The notes beneath the pieces are model-generated. The model saw only the letters and a list, made by a program, of their open reading frames with translations. It was not told the DNA's origin and did no database searches. The position numbers and the translations under genes are program-made. Shown here one piece after another: positions 8,102 to 16,283 of a stretch of DNA of 64,000 bases (its first letter is position 1; every line of letters begins with the position of its first letter). Source of the DNA: Mesorhizobium sp. J8 (GTDB taxonomy: Bacteria > Pseudomonadota > Alphaproteobacteria > Rhizobiales > Rhizobiaceae). Where the stretch lies: NCBI RefSeq assembly GCF_016591715.1, contig NZ_AP024109.1, forward strand, positions 2,542,001 to 2,606,000, read 5' to 3'.

Positions 8102-8266
8102 ATGCTTATCGCCGTGCTCGCATCCACTATGACCGTCGCCACCTTAATGGCGACCGCTTTCGGGCTCTACGAGGAAGCGCGACTGAACCGCTCGCACGCT
8201 GAGGCGGATCATGCGCGCGCGTTTCGAACGGAGCGCCGGTTTCCGGTCAAATGGCGCGATCGGTAG
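8102..8266 (+). CDS. Hypothetical 54-residue membrane peptide
   Basis: ATG at 8102, stop at 8264-8266. The N-terminus (LIAVLASTMTVATLMATAFGLY) is one predicted membrane helix; the rest is charged (EEARLNRSHAEADHARAF, then RRFPVKWRDR). GGGAAGA lies upstream at a somewhat long spacing. The end overlaps the start of the next small hydrophobic ORF, which suggests coupled translation. No family is recognised. Confidence 0.5.
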   Translation: MLIAVLASTMTVATLMATAFGLYEEARLNRSHAEADHARAFRTERRFPVKWRDR

Positions 8267-8388
8267 GCCCGTCACCGCCAGGCATGTTCACGCCGCTTCT
8301 ACTGGCCATGTGCATCTTTCGGGCCGGAATCCTGTTGTCTCCGGCGATGCTGGCGGTGCTGGTCCTTTTATGGCTTTACTACCGCTAG
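8251..8388 (+). CDS. Hypothetical 45-residue hydrophobic peptide
   Basis: ATG at 8251, with an internal alternative at 8284. After MARSVGPSPPG the peptide is almost wholly hydrophobic (MFTPLLLAMCIFRAGILL, then PAMLAVLVLLWLYYR), forming one or two membrane spans. It overlaps the preceding peptide gene by 16 bases, and its TAG stop lies inside the terminal repeat of the palindromic element at 8385. Not recognised. Confidence 0.4.
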   Translation: MARSVGPSPPGMFTPLLLAMCIFRAGILLSPAMLAVLVLLWLYYR

Positions 8389-8485
8389 AGCGTTTCACCG
8401 TTTCACAGAAACGGCGATCCGCTCTATCTCCTCTTTTACGCAATTCCGGCGGAAAACCGCTCACACTTTCCTGGAATTGCTCTAG
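8385..8485. repeat. Palindromic intergenic repeat element (REP-like), 101 bp
   Basis: The element is bounded by CTAGAGC and its inverted copy GCTCTAG. Inside are two sub-hairpins: CCGTTT-CACAG-AAACGG, and a longer one built on GCAATTCC and GGAATTGC. Elements of this pattern are widespread between genes in Mesorhizobium and relatives (recalled, not searched here). No ORF is present. Confidence 0.7.
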
Positions 8486-8518
8486 GCTGGCCTATGGAGC
8501 GCCAAGGCCCGCCATACC

Positions 8519-8764
8519 CTATTCCACCAGCACATGCGCCTCGCGCGCGGCGACGATGAAGGCCTCCCTGGCGTTGTCAGCCGCAACGTCGCCGCGGATC
8601 GCCCGGCGGCAGGCGCGCAAGGCCGCGCCATGCAGTGCGCTGCCGGCATCGCGCCATTGGCCGGTCAGCAGTTCGACGGCCTGTTCGGCGTTGGATATGT
8701 GGCGGATCGAGCCGGAAACCCCGACGGCCACTTCGACCGGCCTGGAAAACCATCCCTGGATCAT
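8519..8764 (-). CDS. DUF982 family small protein
   Basis: 81 residues; GGGAGGTTTCAACG precedes the ATG at 8764. It has the same plan as the protein at 7467-7736: WFSRPVEVAV at the N-terminus, AEQAVELLTGQWRD in the middle, ALRACRRAIRG and a C-terminal Ala-rich helix. Function unknown. It is divergent in sequence from the other two copies, so this is not a recent duplication. Confidence 0.8.
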   Translation of the reverse strand: MIQGWFSRPVEVAVGVSGSIRHISNAEQAVELLTGQWRDAGSALHGAALRACRRAIRGDVAADNAREAFIVAAREAHVLVE

Positions 8765-8872
8765 CGTTGAAACCTCCCGAACTATGTCGGACCACGATAT
8801 ATTTTATCGTAGAGCTGCGCCTCGAAGCGTCAACTTAACGTGAAGCCGTTTCACGAAGGCGGCTCAGCTTGC

Positions 8873-9067
8873 TCATCGTCCAAGCGGCTTCCGTGAAAGC
8901 TCGATCAATTCCGCCTCGTCGGTAATGCCCGCCATATAGTTGGCGATGATGCGCGATGCGCGCGCTTCCTTCTGCTCGGCAGTCTCGCCTTCGAAATTGC
9001 CGTTTTCATAGACACGGCCAAGCATGGCCGTCTCGTCGGGGTTGAACGTGTTGCGTACGACGGACAT
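8873..9067 (-). CDS. Hypothetical 64-residue protein
   Basis: The ATG at 9067 is set by GAGGAGGAAGCC. The sequence MSVVRNTFNPDETAMLGRVYENG, then AEQKEARASRIIANYMAGITDEAELIEL, is hydrophilic and mostly helical with no membrane segment. Its amphipathic C-terminal half could form a small helical bundle. No family is recognised; the strong ribosome-binding site and low-complexity-free sequence favour a real gene. Confidence 0.6.
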   Translation of the reverse strand: MSVVRNTFNPDETAMLGRVYENGNFEGETAEQKEARASRIIANYMAGITDEAELIELSRKPLGR

Positions 9068-9496
9068 GGCTTCCTCCTCCAGCCCGGCCCCTCTTGCCCG
9101 GCCAATATTAGCACGCTTCGAGATTGGGAGTGAGTCGCGGCAACATCGTGGCCGAGGTCTCTTCAACCGGGCACGCCGGTTGCTGTGCTTCCTTGGCTGC
9201 GGCGGCCACTGTTTTGCCGGCCTCGTTATATTCTTGCCGAATGAGCGCTGCGCTGATACGCATTAGCAGTGCGGAATTTTTCCGAGTCTCCATTGACTTG
9301 AGCCCAGAAAAGCGCCGCGCATTTTGTCCGAGACCAGCAACCCCGACGTGGTGGCAACCGGGTTACGAAGGGGTTCTGGTCGAAAAAGAAGCAGGGCAGG
9401 TCCCGTGTCCAAACCGGGGCAGGCTCAACAACGCTCTGGAACTCTGAAGCCATTGCCCCCATGGCCTTCGGAAGAGCATGAACCACGGGGAAATCG
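9068..9496. other. Intergenic region upstream of the ArsR regulator
   Basis: 429 bp between a minus-strand small gene and a plus-strand regulator. It must hold divergent promoters, but no clear consensus could be picked out. A minus-strand frame at 9108-9293 lacks a ribosome-binding site and was not accepted. Confidence 0.4.
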
Positions 9497-9856
9497 ATGG
9501 TTACGAAGAAACTTACCGCCAACGCAGAAAGCGCGGCAGCCTTTCTTGCGGTGATGGGCAACGAGAAGCGTTTGCTCATCATGAACTACCTCGCCGAGGG
9601 CGAACTCTCGGTCGGCGTGCTCGCCGACAAGGTCGAACTCAGCCAGTCAGCGCTGTCGCAACACCTGGCCAAACTGCGCAGGTTTGGCCTTGTCGAAACC
9701 CGCCGCGATCGTCAGATGGTCTATTATTCCTGCAAGTCTTCGGCAGCGCGCGAGCTTCTGGCGCTGCTCGACGGCCTGCTGGCCATGGACAAGCCGCTTG
9801 CCGGACCGGCAAGGCAGGCTTTGGTCGAGAGGATGCGGCGGCCGCAGGCTGCCTGA
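9497..9856 (+). CDS. ArsR-family transcriptional regulator, NolR-like
   Basis: 119 residues. The winged helix-turn-helix spans about residues 14-90: FLAVMGNEKRLLIMNYL, the recognition region VELSQSALSQHLAKLRRFGLV, and the wing TRRDRQMVYYSC. SQSALSQHLAKLR closely resembles rhizobial NolR, which represses nodulation and core genes. The Cys pairs used for metal sensing in ArsR/SmtB are missing, so it is probably metal-independent. A GC-rich hairpin at 9872-9898 follows the stop. Confidence 0.82.
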   Translation: MVTKKLTANAESAAAFLAVMGNEKRLLIMNYLAEGELSVGVLADKVELSQSALSQHLAKLRRFGLVETRRDRQMVYYSCKSSAARELLALLDGLLAMDKPLAGPARQALVERMRRPQAA

Positions 9857-10433
9857 ACGGACTGCAACGCGCGGACGAGGCCGGGGGGCCTTCGTCCGGC
9901 GCGGCGCCTCGACGGCGCAGACTGCGTAGAAGCGGGCCGCATCGCGACGCCGCCCGCGTTTTCTTGCATCGCTCCTGCCATGCCGCTCGCGGAGCGGTTC
10001 ATCACGTTTGTTTGAGAGGCGATGCTTCGAAGCCGGATATTTCCTGTAACTAGCCGATGATAAATGATTTTCTTGTGCTGATGGATGCCCGGCCCAGCCG
10101 AAGCTTACGGATTTGTAAGTCGCCCGGCCGGCCACTGTTGGCTAAATTTCGGTCGATCCACACCCCCGGATCATCACGGCGCCGAACTTCCACTTCGGCC
10201 CGTAAGAGGCTCGCCGCTCCCGGCGGGCCTTTTTCGTTTTGACATTCCCGTGCCTTGCCGCGCTCACCAGGGGCGATTACCGGCTTGATGTCGTTGGTTC
10301 CTGTCCGACAATCTGGACACCCGATTCCCTGTCACCTATCGTTTCGTTTGGTTTGCATTGCGCAATGTGCACGCCGGGCTCCCGATCCGCGAAGCGGCGG
10401 GCAGCGTGGCATTCTTGATCTTCGGGGCTGACG
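9857..10433. other. 577-bp intergenic region with a terminator and possible small RNA
   Basis: No ORF has coding features. A GC hairpin lies at 9872-9898 just after the ArsR gene. A strong intrinsic terminator on the plus strand at 10208-10240 sits 350 bp from that gene, too far for a usual 3' end. The stretch from about 10050 to 10207 could therefore be a small RNA ending there. The last 190 bp should contain the promoter of the hydratase gene. Confidence 0.45.
10208..10240 (+). terminator. Intrinsic terminator
   Basis: GGCTCGCCG and CGGCGGGCC (one G-T pair) form a 9-bp stem with loop CTCC, followed by TTTTTCGTTTT. It terminates either a long ArsR mRNA or an independent small RNA. Confidence 0.75.
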
Positions 10434-11222
10434 ATGTTCGATACGCAGAAAGCCAGGGCCGCTTCGCGCCTGTTGGTGACCCATTGGGACAATGGCACCC
10501 GTCTCGATGCGATACCCGAGACGGTGCGACCGCAAACGCGCTCGGAAGGCTATGCCGTCCAATCGCATGTGATGGATCGCTCGGCGGCTCCGCTTTTCGG
10601 ATGGAAAATCGCCGCCACCAGCCTGGCTGGGCAGAGACACATCAACGTCGACGGTCCGATGGCGGGGCGACTGCTGGCGGAGAAGGCGGTCGAGGTCGGC
10701 GGAGCCGTCTCGCTGGCGACGAGCAGGATGCGCGTGGCCGAGATCGAATTCGCTTTTCGCTTCGGCCGCGAGCTGAGGCCGCGCGCGGAGCCCTATGAGG
10801 TCGCCGAGGTGATGGATACCGTGGCAACCCTGCACCCGGCGATCGAGATACCGGACTCGCGATACGACGATTTCTGCGCGGTCGGCGCCGCCCAGCTCAT
10901 CGCGGACAATGCCTGCGCCAATCTGTTCGTCATCGGCGAGGCCGTGGAAGGCGAATGGCGCGATGTGGATCTGGCGAAGCACCCGGTGGTTGGGTTCGTC
11001 ACCGGGAAGTCGCGCCACGACGGATCGGGAGCGGCCGTGCTGGGCGATCCCCGGATTGCCCTTCAATGGATCGTCAACGAATTGTCGGGCCTGGGCATCG
11101 CGCTCGAGCCGGGGCAGGTGGTGATAACCGGCACCTGCGTCAAGCCGATAGAAGTCGAGCCCGGCGATGAAGTCATCGGTGACCTGGGCAGGTTCGGCCG
11201 CGTCTCGGTCCGGTTTGTCTGA
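10434..11222 (+). CDS. 2-keto-4-pentenoate hydratase-like protein (FAH superfamily)
   Basis: 262 residues. RPQTRSEGYAVQSHV, GWKIAATS, VAEIEFAFRFGREL (metal-binding Glu residues) and the C-terminal LEPGQVVITGTC and VEPGDEVIGDLGRFG are typical of the MhpD/hydratase branch of the fumarylacetoacetate hydrolase fold. These enzymes hydrate 2-oxo-4-enoates in meta-cleavage pathways, or decarboxylate related acids. It abuts the end of the convergent ABC permease gene by one base, so it may belong functionally with that catabolic locus, though it has its own promoter. Confidence 0.82.
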   Translation: MFDTQKARAASRLLVTHWDNGTRLDAIPETVRPQTRSEGYAVQSHVMDRSAAPLFGWKIAATSLAGQRHINVDGPMAGRLLAEKAVEVGGAVSLATSRMRVAEIEFAFRFGRELRPRAEPYEVAEVMDTVATLHPAIEIPDSRYDDFCAVGAAQLIADNACANLFVIGEAVEGEWRDVDLAKHPVVGFVTGKSRHDGSGAAVLGDPRIALQWIVNELSGLGIALEPGQVVITGTCVKPIEVEPGDEVIGDLGRFGRVSVRFV

Positions 11223-12032
11223 TCAGACCTTTGCAGCGCGCTGCCTTGTGACGACGCTGCGCACGGCGAGCACCAGCACGGTGATAATGATCAGGATCAC
11301 CGAAAGCGCCGCGATCGCCGGATCGATGTTGTCGCGCAGGCCCATCCACATCAGGCGGGGGAGCGTAATGGCGTTGACCGAAGTGATGAACAAGGTCACG
11401 CCGATCTCTTCCCAGGAGAGCACGAAAGAGAGCAGCGCCGCGGTGACGATGCCGAACTTGATGTTGGGCATGATGACGCGCGTCGCGCGTTCCCACACGG
11501 TGGCGCCGAGGCCGCGCGCGGCAAGGTCGATGCGCCGGTCGAGCTGGCTGAGTGACACCAGGATCAGAACAGTGGCGAACGGCACCGTCATCACCGAATG
11601 CGCCATGGCGACACCCAGCCAGGTGTCGTAGCCGAAGAACGAGGTTAGGCCCGATACCGAGGTGAGCAGGAAATAGAGCGTCACCGCCGAGACCACCGGC
11701 GGCACCACCATCGGCAGCAGCACGAAGCCGACAAGGGCGGCGGTGAAGCGCGGCTGGAACATCCACACACCGAGGCTGAAGGTCAGCGCAAGCGCGGTGG
11801 AAAGGATGCTGCTGACGACACCGATCCTGAGCGACAGCAGGATCGAATCTAGCCAGCGCGGATCCTCGATTAGCGAGCGGTAGTGGCGGAGCGACAGTTC
11901 CCCGGTCGGCATGGTCAGCATGCGGCTCGGCGTCAGTGACACCGGGATGACCGCAAGCAGCGGCATCAAAAGGAACAGCGCCACCAGCACGGCGAGGATC
12001 AGCGAAACGGGTCCGGGACGGTAGGTCGGCAT
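11223..12032 (-). CDS. ABC transporter permease, PotC type
   Basis: 269 residues with about six membrane helices. The EAA-type cytoplasmic loop is LDLAARGLGATVWERATRVIMPNI, which docks on the ATPase. The N-terminal helix SLILAVLVALFLLMPLLAVIPVSL is followed by a periplasmic loop resembling polyamine-type permeases. It is the last gene of the order ATPase, binding protein, PotB-like, PotC-like, and starts four bases after the PotB-like stop. It forms the inner-membrane channel with that subunit. Confidence 0.9.
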   Translation of the reverse strand: MPTYRPGPVSLILAVLVALFLLMPLLAVIPVSLTPSRMLTMPTGELSLRHYRSLIEDPRWLDSILLSLRIGVVSSILSTALALTFSLGVWMFQPRFTAALVGFVLLPMVVPPVVSAVTLYFLLTSVSGLTSFFGYDTWLGVAMAHSVMTVPFATVLILVSLSQLDRRIDLAARGLGATVWERATRVIMPNIKFGIVTAALLSFVLSWEEIGVTLFITSVNAITLPRLMWMGLRDNIDPAIAALSVILIIITVLVLAVRSVVTRQRAAKV

Positions 12033-12036
12033 CGCG

Positions 12037-12870
12037 CTACACCAATTGTTTCGGTTTGACGTAGCGGAACAGAAGCGCCATCAGCGCGCCGACGAACACC
12101 ACCAGCACGACGCTGATTGCCGCGCCAAGCCCCCAGTCCGGGCTCTGGAAGATGCGCAGGTAGATCAGCTCCGCGATCATTACGGAGCGGCCGCCGCCGA
12201 GGATCGCCGGCGTGACGAAGAAGCCCAGCGAGAAGACGAAGGTGATCAGCGCCGAACCGATGATGCCGGAGCGCGTCATCGGCACGAACACCGTCCAGAA
12301 GGTGCGCATGCGGCTGGAGCCAAGCCCGCGCGCCGCGAGCAGCACGCGCTCGTCCAGGCTGCGCATGGCGGACGCCAGCGGGAACACCGCGAAGGGAATG
12401 AGGAAGTGCGACATGCCGACGATGACGCCGAACTCGTTGCGCACCAGGGTCAGCGGCTCGGAGATGAAGCCGATCGATTGCAGCCATGTGTTGATCAGGC
12501 CGCGATTGGAGAGCAGCGCCACCCAGCCGAAGGCGCGCGTCAGCACCGAGATCCAGAACGGCACAAGGATGCAGAATTCGGCAAGCACGCGCTGCACCGG
12601 GCTGCCGCGCACCCAGACAACCGTGATCGCATAGGCGGCGGTGACCGAAACGATGGTGACGATCGCCGCGATGCGCAGCGTGCGGATGAACACCGACTGC
12701 ACCAGATCGTCGGTAAGCAAGGCGTGGTACTGGCCGAGCCCGGGCGTGGGGAGCGTAAAGCTCCACTTCACCACGCCGAGGAAGGGCCAGGCATAGGCAA
12801 GGATGAGGAACAGGAGCAGCGGCGCCATCAACAGCGCCGCGCCCATCCTGTCGGAGAGGGTCCCTCTCAT
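12037..12870 (-). CDS. ABC transporter permease, PotB type
   Basis: 277 residues. It starts MRGTLSDRMGAALLMAPLLLFLILAYAW and has about six helices with the EAA loop VLLAARGLGSSRMRTFWTVFVPM. WISVLTRAFGWVALLSNRGLIN is a signature of the spermidine/putrescine-type permease family. It lies 22 bases after the binding-protein gene and four bases before the second permease, so the genes are one operon. Confidence 0.9.
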   Translation of the reverse strand: MRGTLSDRMGAALLMAPLLLFLILAYAWPFLGVVKWSFTLPTPGLGQYHALLTDDLVQSVFIRTLRIAAIVTIVSVTAAYAITVVWVRGSPVQRVLAEFCILVPFWISVLTRAFGWVALLSNRGLINTWLQSIGFISEPLTLVRNEFGVIVGMSHFLIPFAVFPLASAMRSLDERVLLAARGLGSSRMRTFWTVFVPMTRSGIIGSALITFVFSLGFFVTPAILGGGRSVMIAELIYLRIFQSPDWGLGAAISVVLVVFVGALMALLFRYVKPKQLV

Positions 12871-12892
12871 CGGTTTGAAAGTCTCGGCCCGA

Positions 12893-14008
12893 TCAGGCCG
12901 AGATGATCTTGGTGTATTCGTCGAGCGCGGCGCCGTAGTTCTTGGCGTACCATTCCATGTCGAGCGGGATCTGTTTCGACATGTTCGCCGGATCGACCGG
13001 GTTGATGCGCTTCTTGTCGGCCGGGATCAGCGCGTCGGCCGCCGGATTGGCGGGGCCCTGGCCGAGCTTGTCGAACATCACCAGTTCCTTCTGCGGATCC
13101 TGAGTGCTGGCGATGAATTTCATCGCCGCTTCCTTGCCGCCGGGATTGTTCTTCAGCACCGCCAGCGCGCCGGGCGAGATCAGGCCCTGGTCCCAGATGA
13201 ACTTGATCTGCCCGCCGGAGTCCTGCTCGATCAGCGAGGCGCGGGTTGACCACACGATCGCCATCGAAGCCTCGCCGTTGAGCAGCACGCTCTGGCTCTC
13301 GGCGCCACCGCCCCAATAGGAGACGACGTTTTCCTTGAAGGCGGCGATCTTGTCATGCGCGCGCTTCAAATCCAGCGGATAGAGCGAGGCCGGCGCGACG
13401 CCGTCGGCGAGCAGTGCGGCTTCCCAGCTCGACACGCCCCATTTGTAGAGCGAGCGCTTGCCGGGGAATTTCTTGACGTCGAAGAAGTCGGCCATGCCGG
13501 TCGGCGCATTGGAGCCGAATTTCTGCGAGTCGTAGGCGATGACATAGGAGAAGAAATAGGTGGACGCGGCATATTCCCAGCCGAAGCCCGGCCGCATCTT
13601 GCTCTTGTCGACGATCTTGTAATCGATCGGCTCGAGCATGCCCTGGCCGCCGAGCGTGATGGCCGAGAACGGATCGACGTCGACGAGATCCCAGGTCGGC
13701 GCCCCGCTCTTGAACTGCGCGGCGATCGCGCCTTCGGTCGGGCCCGAACCGTCCATCTTGACCGGGATGCCGGTGTCCTTGGTGAAGGCCTGGCCGTAGG
13801 CCGCGTCATAGGCCGTGATAGCATCGCCGCCCCAGTTCACCAGCACCAGGCCTTTGGTCTCGGCCTGAGCGCCGGTCGAGCGCAACAGCATCGGCGTGCC
13901 GGCGAGCACGAGGCCCGCGAGCTGCGCGAACTGGCGGCGTGAAATCTCGCCGCGCTTGGTCCGCTCGGCCAGTGATTCGATGGTCTGTTTCGTCGTGTTG
14001 TTCGTCAT
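12893..14008 (-). CDS. Extracellular solute-binding protein, PotD-like, Tat-type signal
   Basis: 371 residues. RGEISRRQFAQLAGLVLAGTPML near residues 20-42 has a twin-arginine pattern, with the likely cleavage after GAQA. The mature part (LVLVNWGGDAITAYDAAYGQAFTKDTGIPV) is a family 1 or polyamine/iron-type periplasmic binding protein. WDLVDVDPFSAITLGGQGMLEPID and WSTRASLIEQDSGG line the usual ligand cleft. The ligand is unknown; the genomic context (amidohydrolase, guanidino hydrolase) suggests an amide- or guanidine-bearing cation rather than plain putrescine. Confidence 0.88.
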   Translation of the reverse strand: MTNNTTKQTIESLAERTKRGEISRRQFAQLAGLVLAGTPMLLRSTGAQAETKGLVLVNWGGDAITAYDAAYGQAFTKDTGIPVKMDGSGPTEGAIAAQFKSGAPTWDLVDVDPFSAITLGGQGMLEPIDYKIVDKSKMRPGFGWEYAASTYFFSYVIAYDSQKFGSNAPTGMADFFDVKKFPGKRSLYKWGVSSWEAALLADGVAPASLYPLDLKRAHDKIAAFKENVVSYWGGGAESQSVLLNGEASMAIVWSTRASLIEQDSGGQIKFIWDQGLISPGALAVLKNNPGGKEAAMKFIASTQDPQKELVMFDKLGQGPANPAADALIPADKKRINPVDPANMSKQIPLDMEWYAKNYGAALDEYTKIISA

Positions 14009-14079
14009 GTCAGTTCCCCTTGTTGTCGTTGATCTGAACCGGAAGCCGGTGCGGCGATGTCAGGCCGCGACGGCGCTCT

Positions 14080-15174
14080 CTACTGTCCTCCGTCCGGAAG
14101 GAGGAAACCTTTTTCGGCCGGCCATGTCAGCCAGACGGAATTGCCTTTGCTCAAGGCCGCGGCCGCGACCTCGTTCGGCACCGAGACGGTGACCTTGGCG
14201 CCGTGGCGCGTGGTGAGGTCGAGCTTGGTCGCGGCACCCAGATAGGTCGAGGCGACAGCGGTCGCGGCGACGCCGTTCTGATTGTCCGAGGCTTCCGGCG
14301 CGATCGACATGTCCTCGGGGCGGATGGCGAGGATCGCGTCGCCTTTGATCGCTTCCGCCTTGCAGCGCATGTTGACCGCGCGGTCCTCGCAGAGCCCGGT
14401 GGCGCCATTGTCGGCGGGGCGCACCCCCTTCACCGGCAGCATGTTGATCTCGCCCAGGAACTCCGCGACGAAGCGGTTGGCCGGCCGGTCGTAGACCTCG
14501 TCCGGCCTGCCGACCTGCAGGAGCTTGCCGTGATTGAAGATCGCGACGCGCGACGACAGTGCCAACGCCTCGCTCTGGTCGTGGGTGACGAAGACGAAGG
14601 TCGTGCCGGTCTCCTGGTGCAGCCGCTTCATCTCGGCCTGCATCTGGCCGCGCAGGCTCTTGTCCAGCGCCGAGAACGGCTCGTCGAGAAGAAGCACGCC
14701 CGGCTCGAACACCAGCGCGCGGGCCAGCGCCACGCGCTGCTGCTGGCCGCCGGAAAGCTGTGCCGGCAGCTTCTTCTCATGCCCCTTGAGGCCGACGCGC
14801 TCGATCATCTCGCCAACGCGTTGCTTGATCTCGGCGGCGGATTTCTTGCGCACCTTGAGCGGGAATGCGATGTTCTGTTCCACGCTCATATGCGGAAACA
14901 GCGCGTAGCCCTGGAACACCATGCCGGCGGCGCGCTGCTCGGCCGGCCGGTTGGTGATGTCGACGCCGTCGCTGAAAAGCTTGCCTTCGCTCGGCTGGAC
15001 GAAGCCGGCCAGTATCATCAGGAAGGTGGTCTTGCCGGAGCCGGAAGGTCCAAGCAGCGTCAGGAACTCGCCGCGGCTGATATCGAGCGACAGATTGTCG
15101 AGCGCCCGGAACGAGCCGAAGCTCTTGCCGATCCCGTTCGCTTTGATTTCTGCGGCCCGGCCGGGTTGCTGCAT
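14080..15174 (-). CDS. ABC transporter ATP-binding protein, PotA type
   Basis: 364 residues from the ATG at 15174, with GAGGAAAG upstream; the frame is open to 15258. Walker A is GPSGSGKTT, the Q-loop is VFQGYALFPHMSV, the signature is LSGGQQQRVALARAL and Walker B is VLLLDEPFSALD. A TOBE-like C-terminal domain (IRPEDMSIAP, then KLDLTTRHGAKVTVSVPNEV) is as expected for PotA/FbpC-type ATPases. It is first in the transporter operon, 130 bp downstream of the LysR gene on the same strand. Confidence 0.92.
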   Translation of the reverse strand: MQQPGRAAEIKANGIGKSFGSFRALDNLSLDISRGEFLTLLGPSGSGKTTFLMILAGFVQPSEGKLFSDGVDITNRPAEQRAAGMVFQGYALFPHMSVEQNIAFPLKVRKKSAAEIKQRVGEMIERVGLKGHEKKLPAQLSGGQQQRVALARALVFEPGVLLLDEPFSALDKSLRGQMQAEMKRLHQETGTTFVFVTHDQSEALALSSRVAIFNHGKLLQVGRPDEVYDRPANRFVAEFLGEINMLPVKGVRPADNGATGLCEDRAVNMRCKAEAIKGDAILAIRPEDMSIAPEASDNQNGVAATAVASTYLGAATKLDLTTRHGAKVTVSVPNEVAAAALSKGNSVWLTWPAEKGFLLPDGGQ

Positions 15175-15304
15175 CCTGGCTCTTTCCTCAGTTCCCGGAT
15201 GAAATCGTAGGCATGGCTGCGGCTCACCGCAACCGAATAGTTTTCGCCTGATCGGCAAATTTGATTCACGGGTGCCGAGGAACGGCGACCGGGAAACGCC
15301 GATC

Positions 15305-16201
15305 TCAATATTTAGCCAGGCTGCTCTCCGACAGCTTCGCCCTCAACCAGTCGCCGAAGGCATTGAGCACCGGGTGCCCCGCCTTGGCGTGCTCGAAGAC
15401 GAGGAAATAGGATCGCGGCGACGGGACGGTCGCCTCGAACGGCTTGACCAGCCGGCCTTCGCTCAGCGCCTGGCGGCCGGTCAGCTCGTCGCCCAGCGCA
15501 ATCCCCTGGCCGGCGATCGCCGCCGAGAAGACGAGATTCATGTCGGAAAAGAAGATGCCGCCTTCGGTGTCGGGATTTTCCACCTTGGACAGCGCCAGCC
15601 AGCGCGCCCAGTCCTCGGTGTCGGAAAGATGAAGCAGGTTGGCGCGCAGCACGTCAGCGGGTTTGGAAAAGCCGCCGACCTTGTTGAGCAGTCTGGGGCT
15701 GCAGAGCGGCGTGAAGGAGACTTCGCACAGCAACTCCACGGCCCGGTTCGGCCAGTTGCCGACGCCGAAGGCGATGAAGGCGTCGGCGTCCGGATTGCTG
15801 ACATCGTCGAGCCGCCGCGGCGTGAGCACGGACAGCGTCACGTCCGGATACATCTGCTGGAACTCGCCGATATGGGTGCACAGGAACATCGAGGCGAAGC
15901 CCGGCGGGCAGGATATGGCGAAAGAGCCGCCGACCCCGGCGCCGCTGTTCTGCGTCCTCGCGTCGCCGAGCACGGTCAGCGCCTTCCTGACATCGGCCGC
16001 GTAGCGCTGGCCGCGCGGCGTCAGCGCGACGCCCTTGCCGATGCGCTGCAACAGATCGAAGCCGAGGTCGCGTTCGAGCAGCCGTAGCTGATGCGAAACG
16101 GCGCTCCTGGTGAGGTGAAGCTCGTCGGCGGCGCGCCACACGCTGCCATGACGGGCAAAACTGTCGAGGGCGCGCAGCGCCTGCGTGGACGGTATTCTCA
16201 A
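15305..16201 (-). CDS. LysR-family transcriptional regulator
   Basis: 298 residues. The N-terminal winged helix (TQALRALDSFARHGSVWRAADELHLTRSAVSHQLRLLERDLGF) is standard for the family and closest to the GcvA branch; the remainder is the periplasmic-binding-protein-like effector domain. It is divergent from the M20 amidohydrolase gene across 82 bp and upstream of the ABC operon in the same direction. It therefore most likely controls both, with the transported compound or a product as inducer. The intergenic TCAGCAAAAAGTGA near 16245-16258 (TCA-N8-TGA) is a candidate site. Confidence 0.9.
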   Translation of the reverse strand: MRIPSTQALRALDSFARHGSVWRAADELHLTRSAVSHQLRLLERDLGFDLLQRIGKGVALTPRGQRYAADVRKALTVLGDARTQNSGAGVGGSFAISCPPGFASMFLCTHIGEFQQMYPDVTLSVLTPRRLDDVSNPDADAFIAFGVGNWPNRAVELLCEVSFTPLCSPRLLNKVGGFSKPADVLRANLLHLSDTEDWARWLALSKVENPDTEGGIFFSDMNLVFSAAIAGQGIALGDELTGRQALSEGRLVKPFEATVPSPRSYFLVFEHAKAGHPVLNAFGDWLRAKLSESSLAKY

Positions 16202-16283
16202 GAGGCCTCAGGTGAACCGAATTTGCACGAGCCGGGAAAACATATCACTTTTTGCTGAGCCGCTTCACTGCTTTCTTTGAGGC

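Noticed and set aside
9108..9293. 61-codon minus-strand frame upstream of the ArsR gene
   Set aside because: No ribosome-binding site at any of its ATG codons and no recognisable fold; it lies across the likely divergent promoter region.
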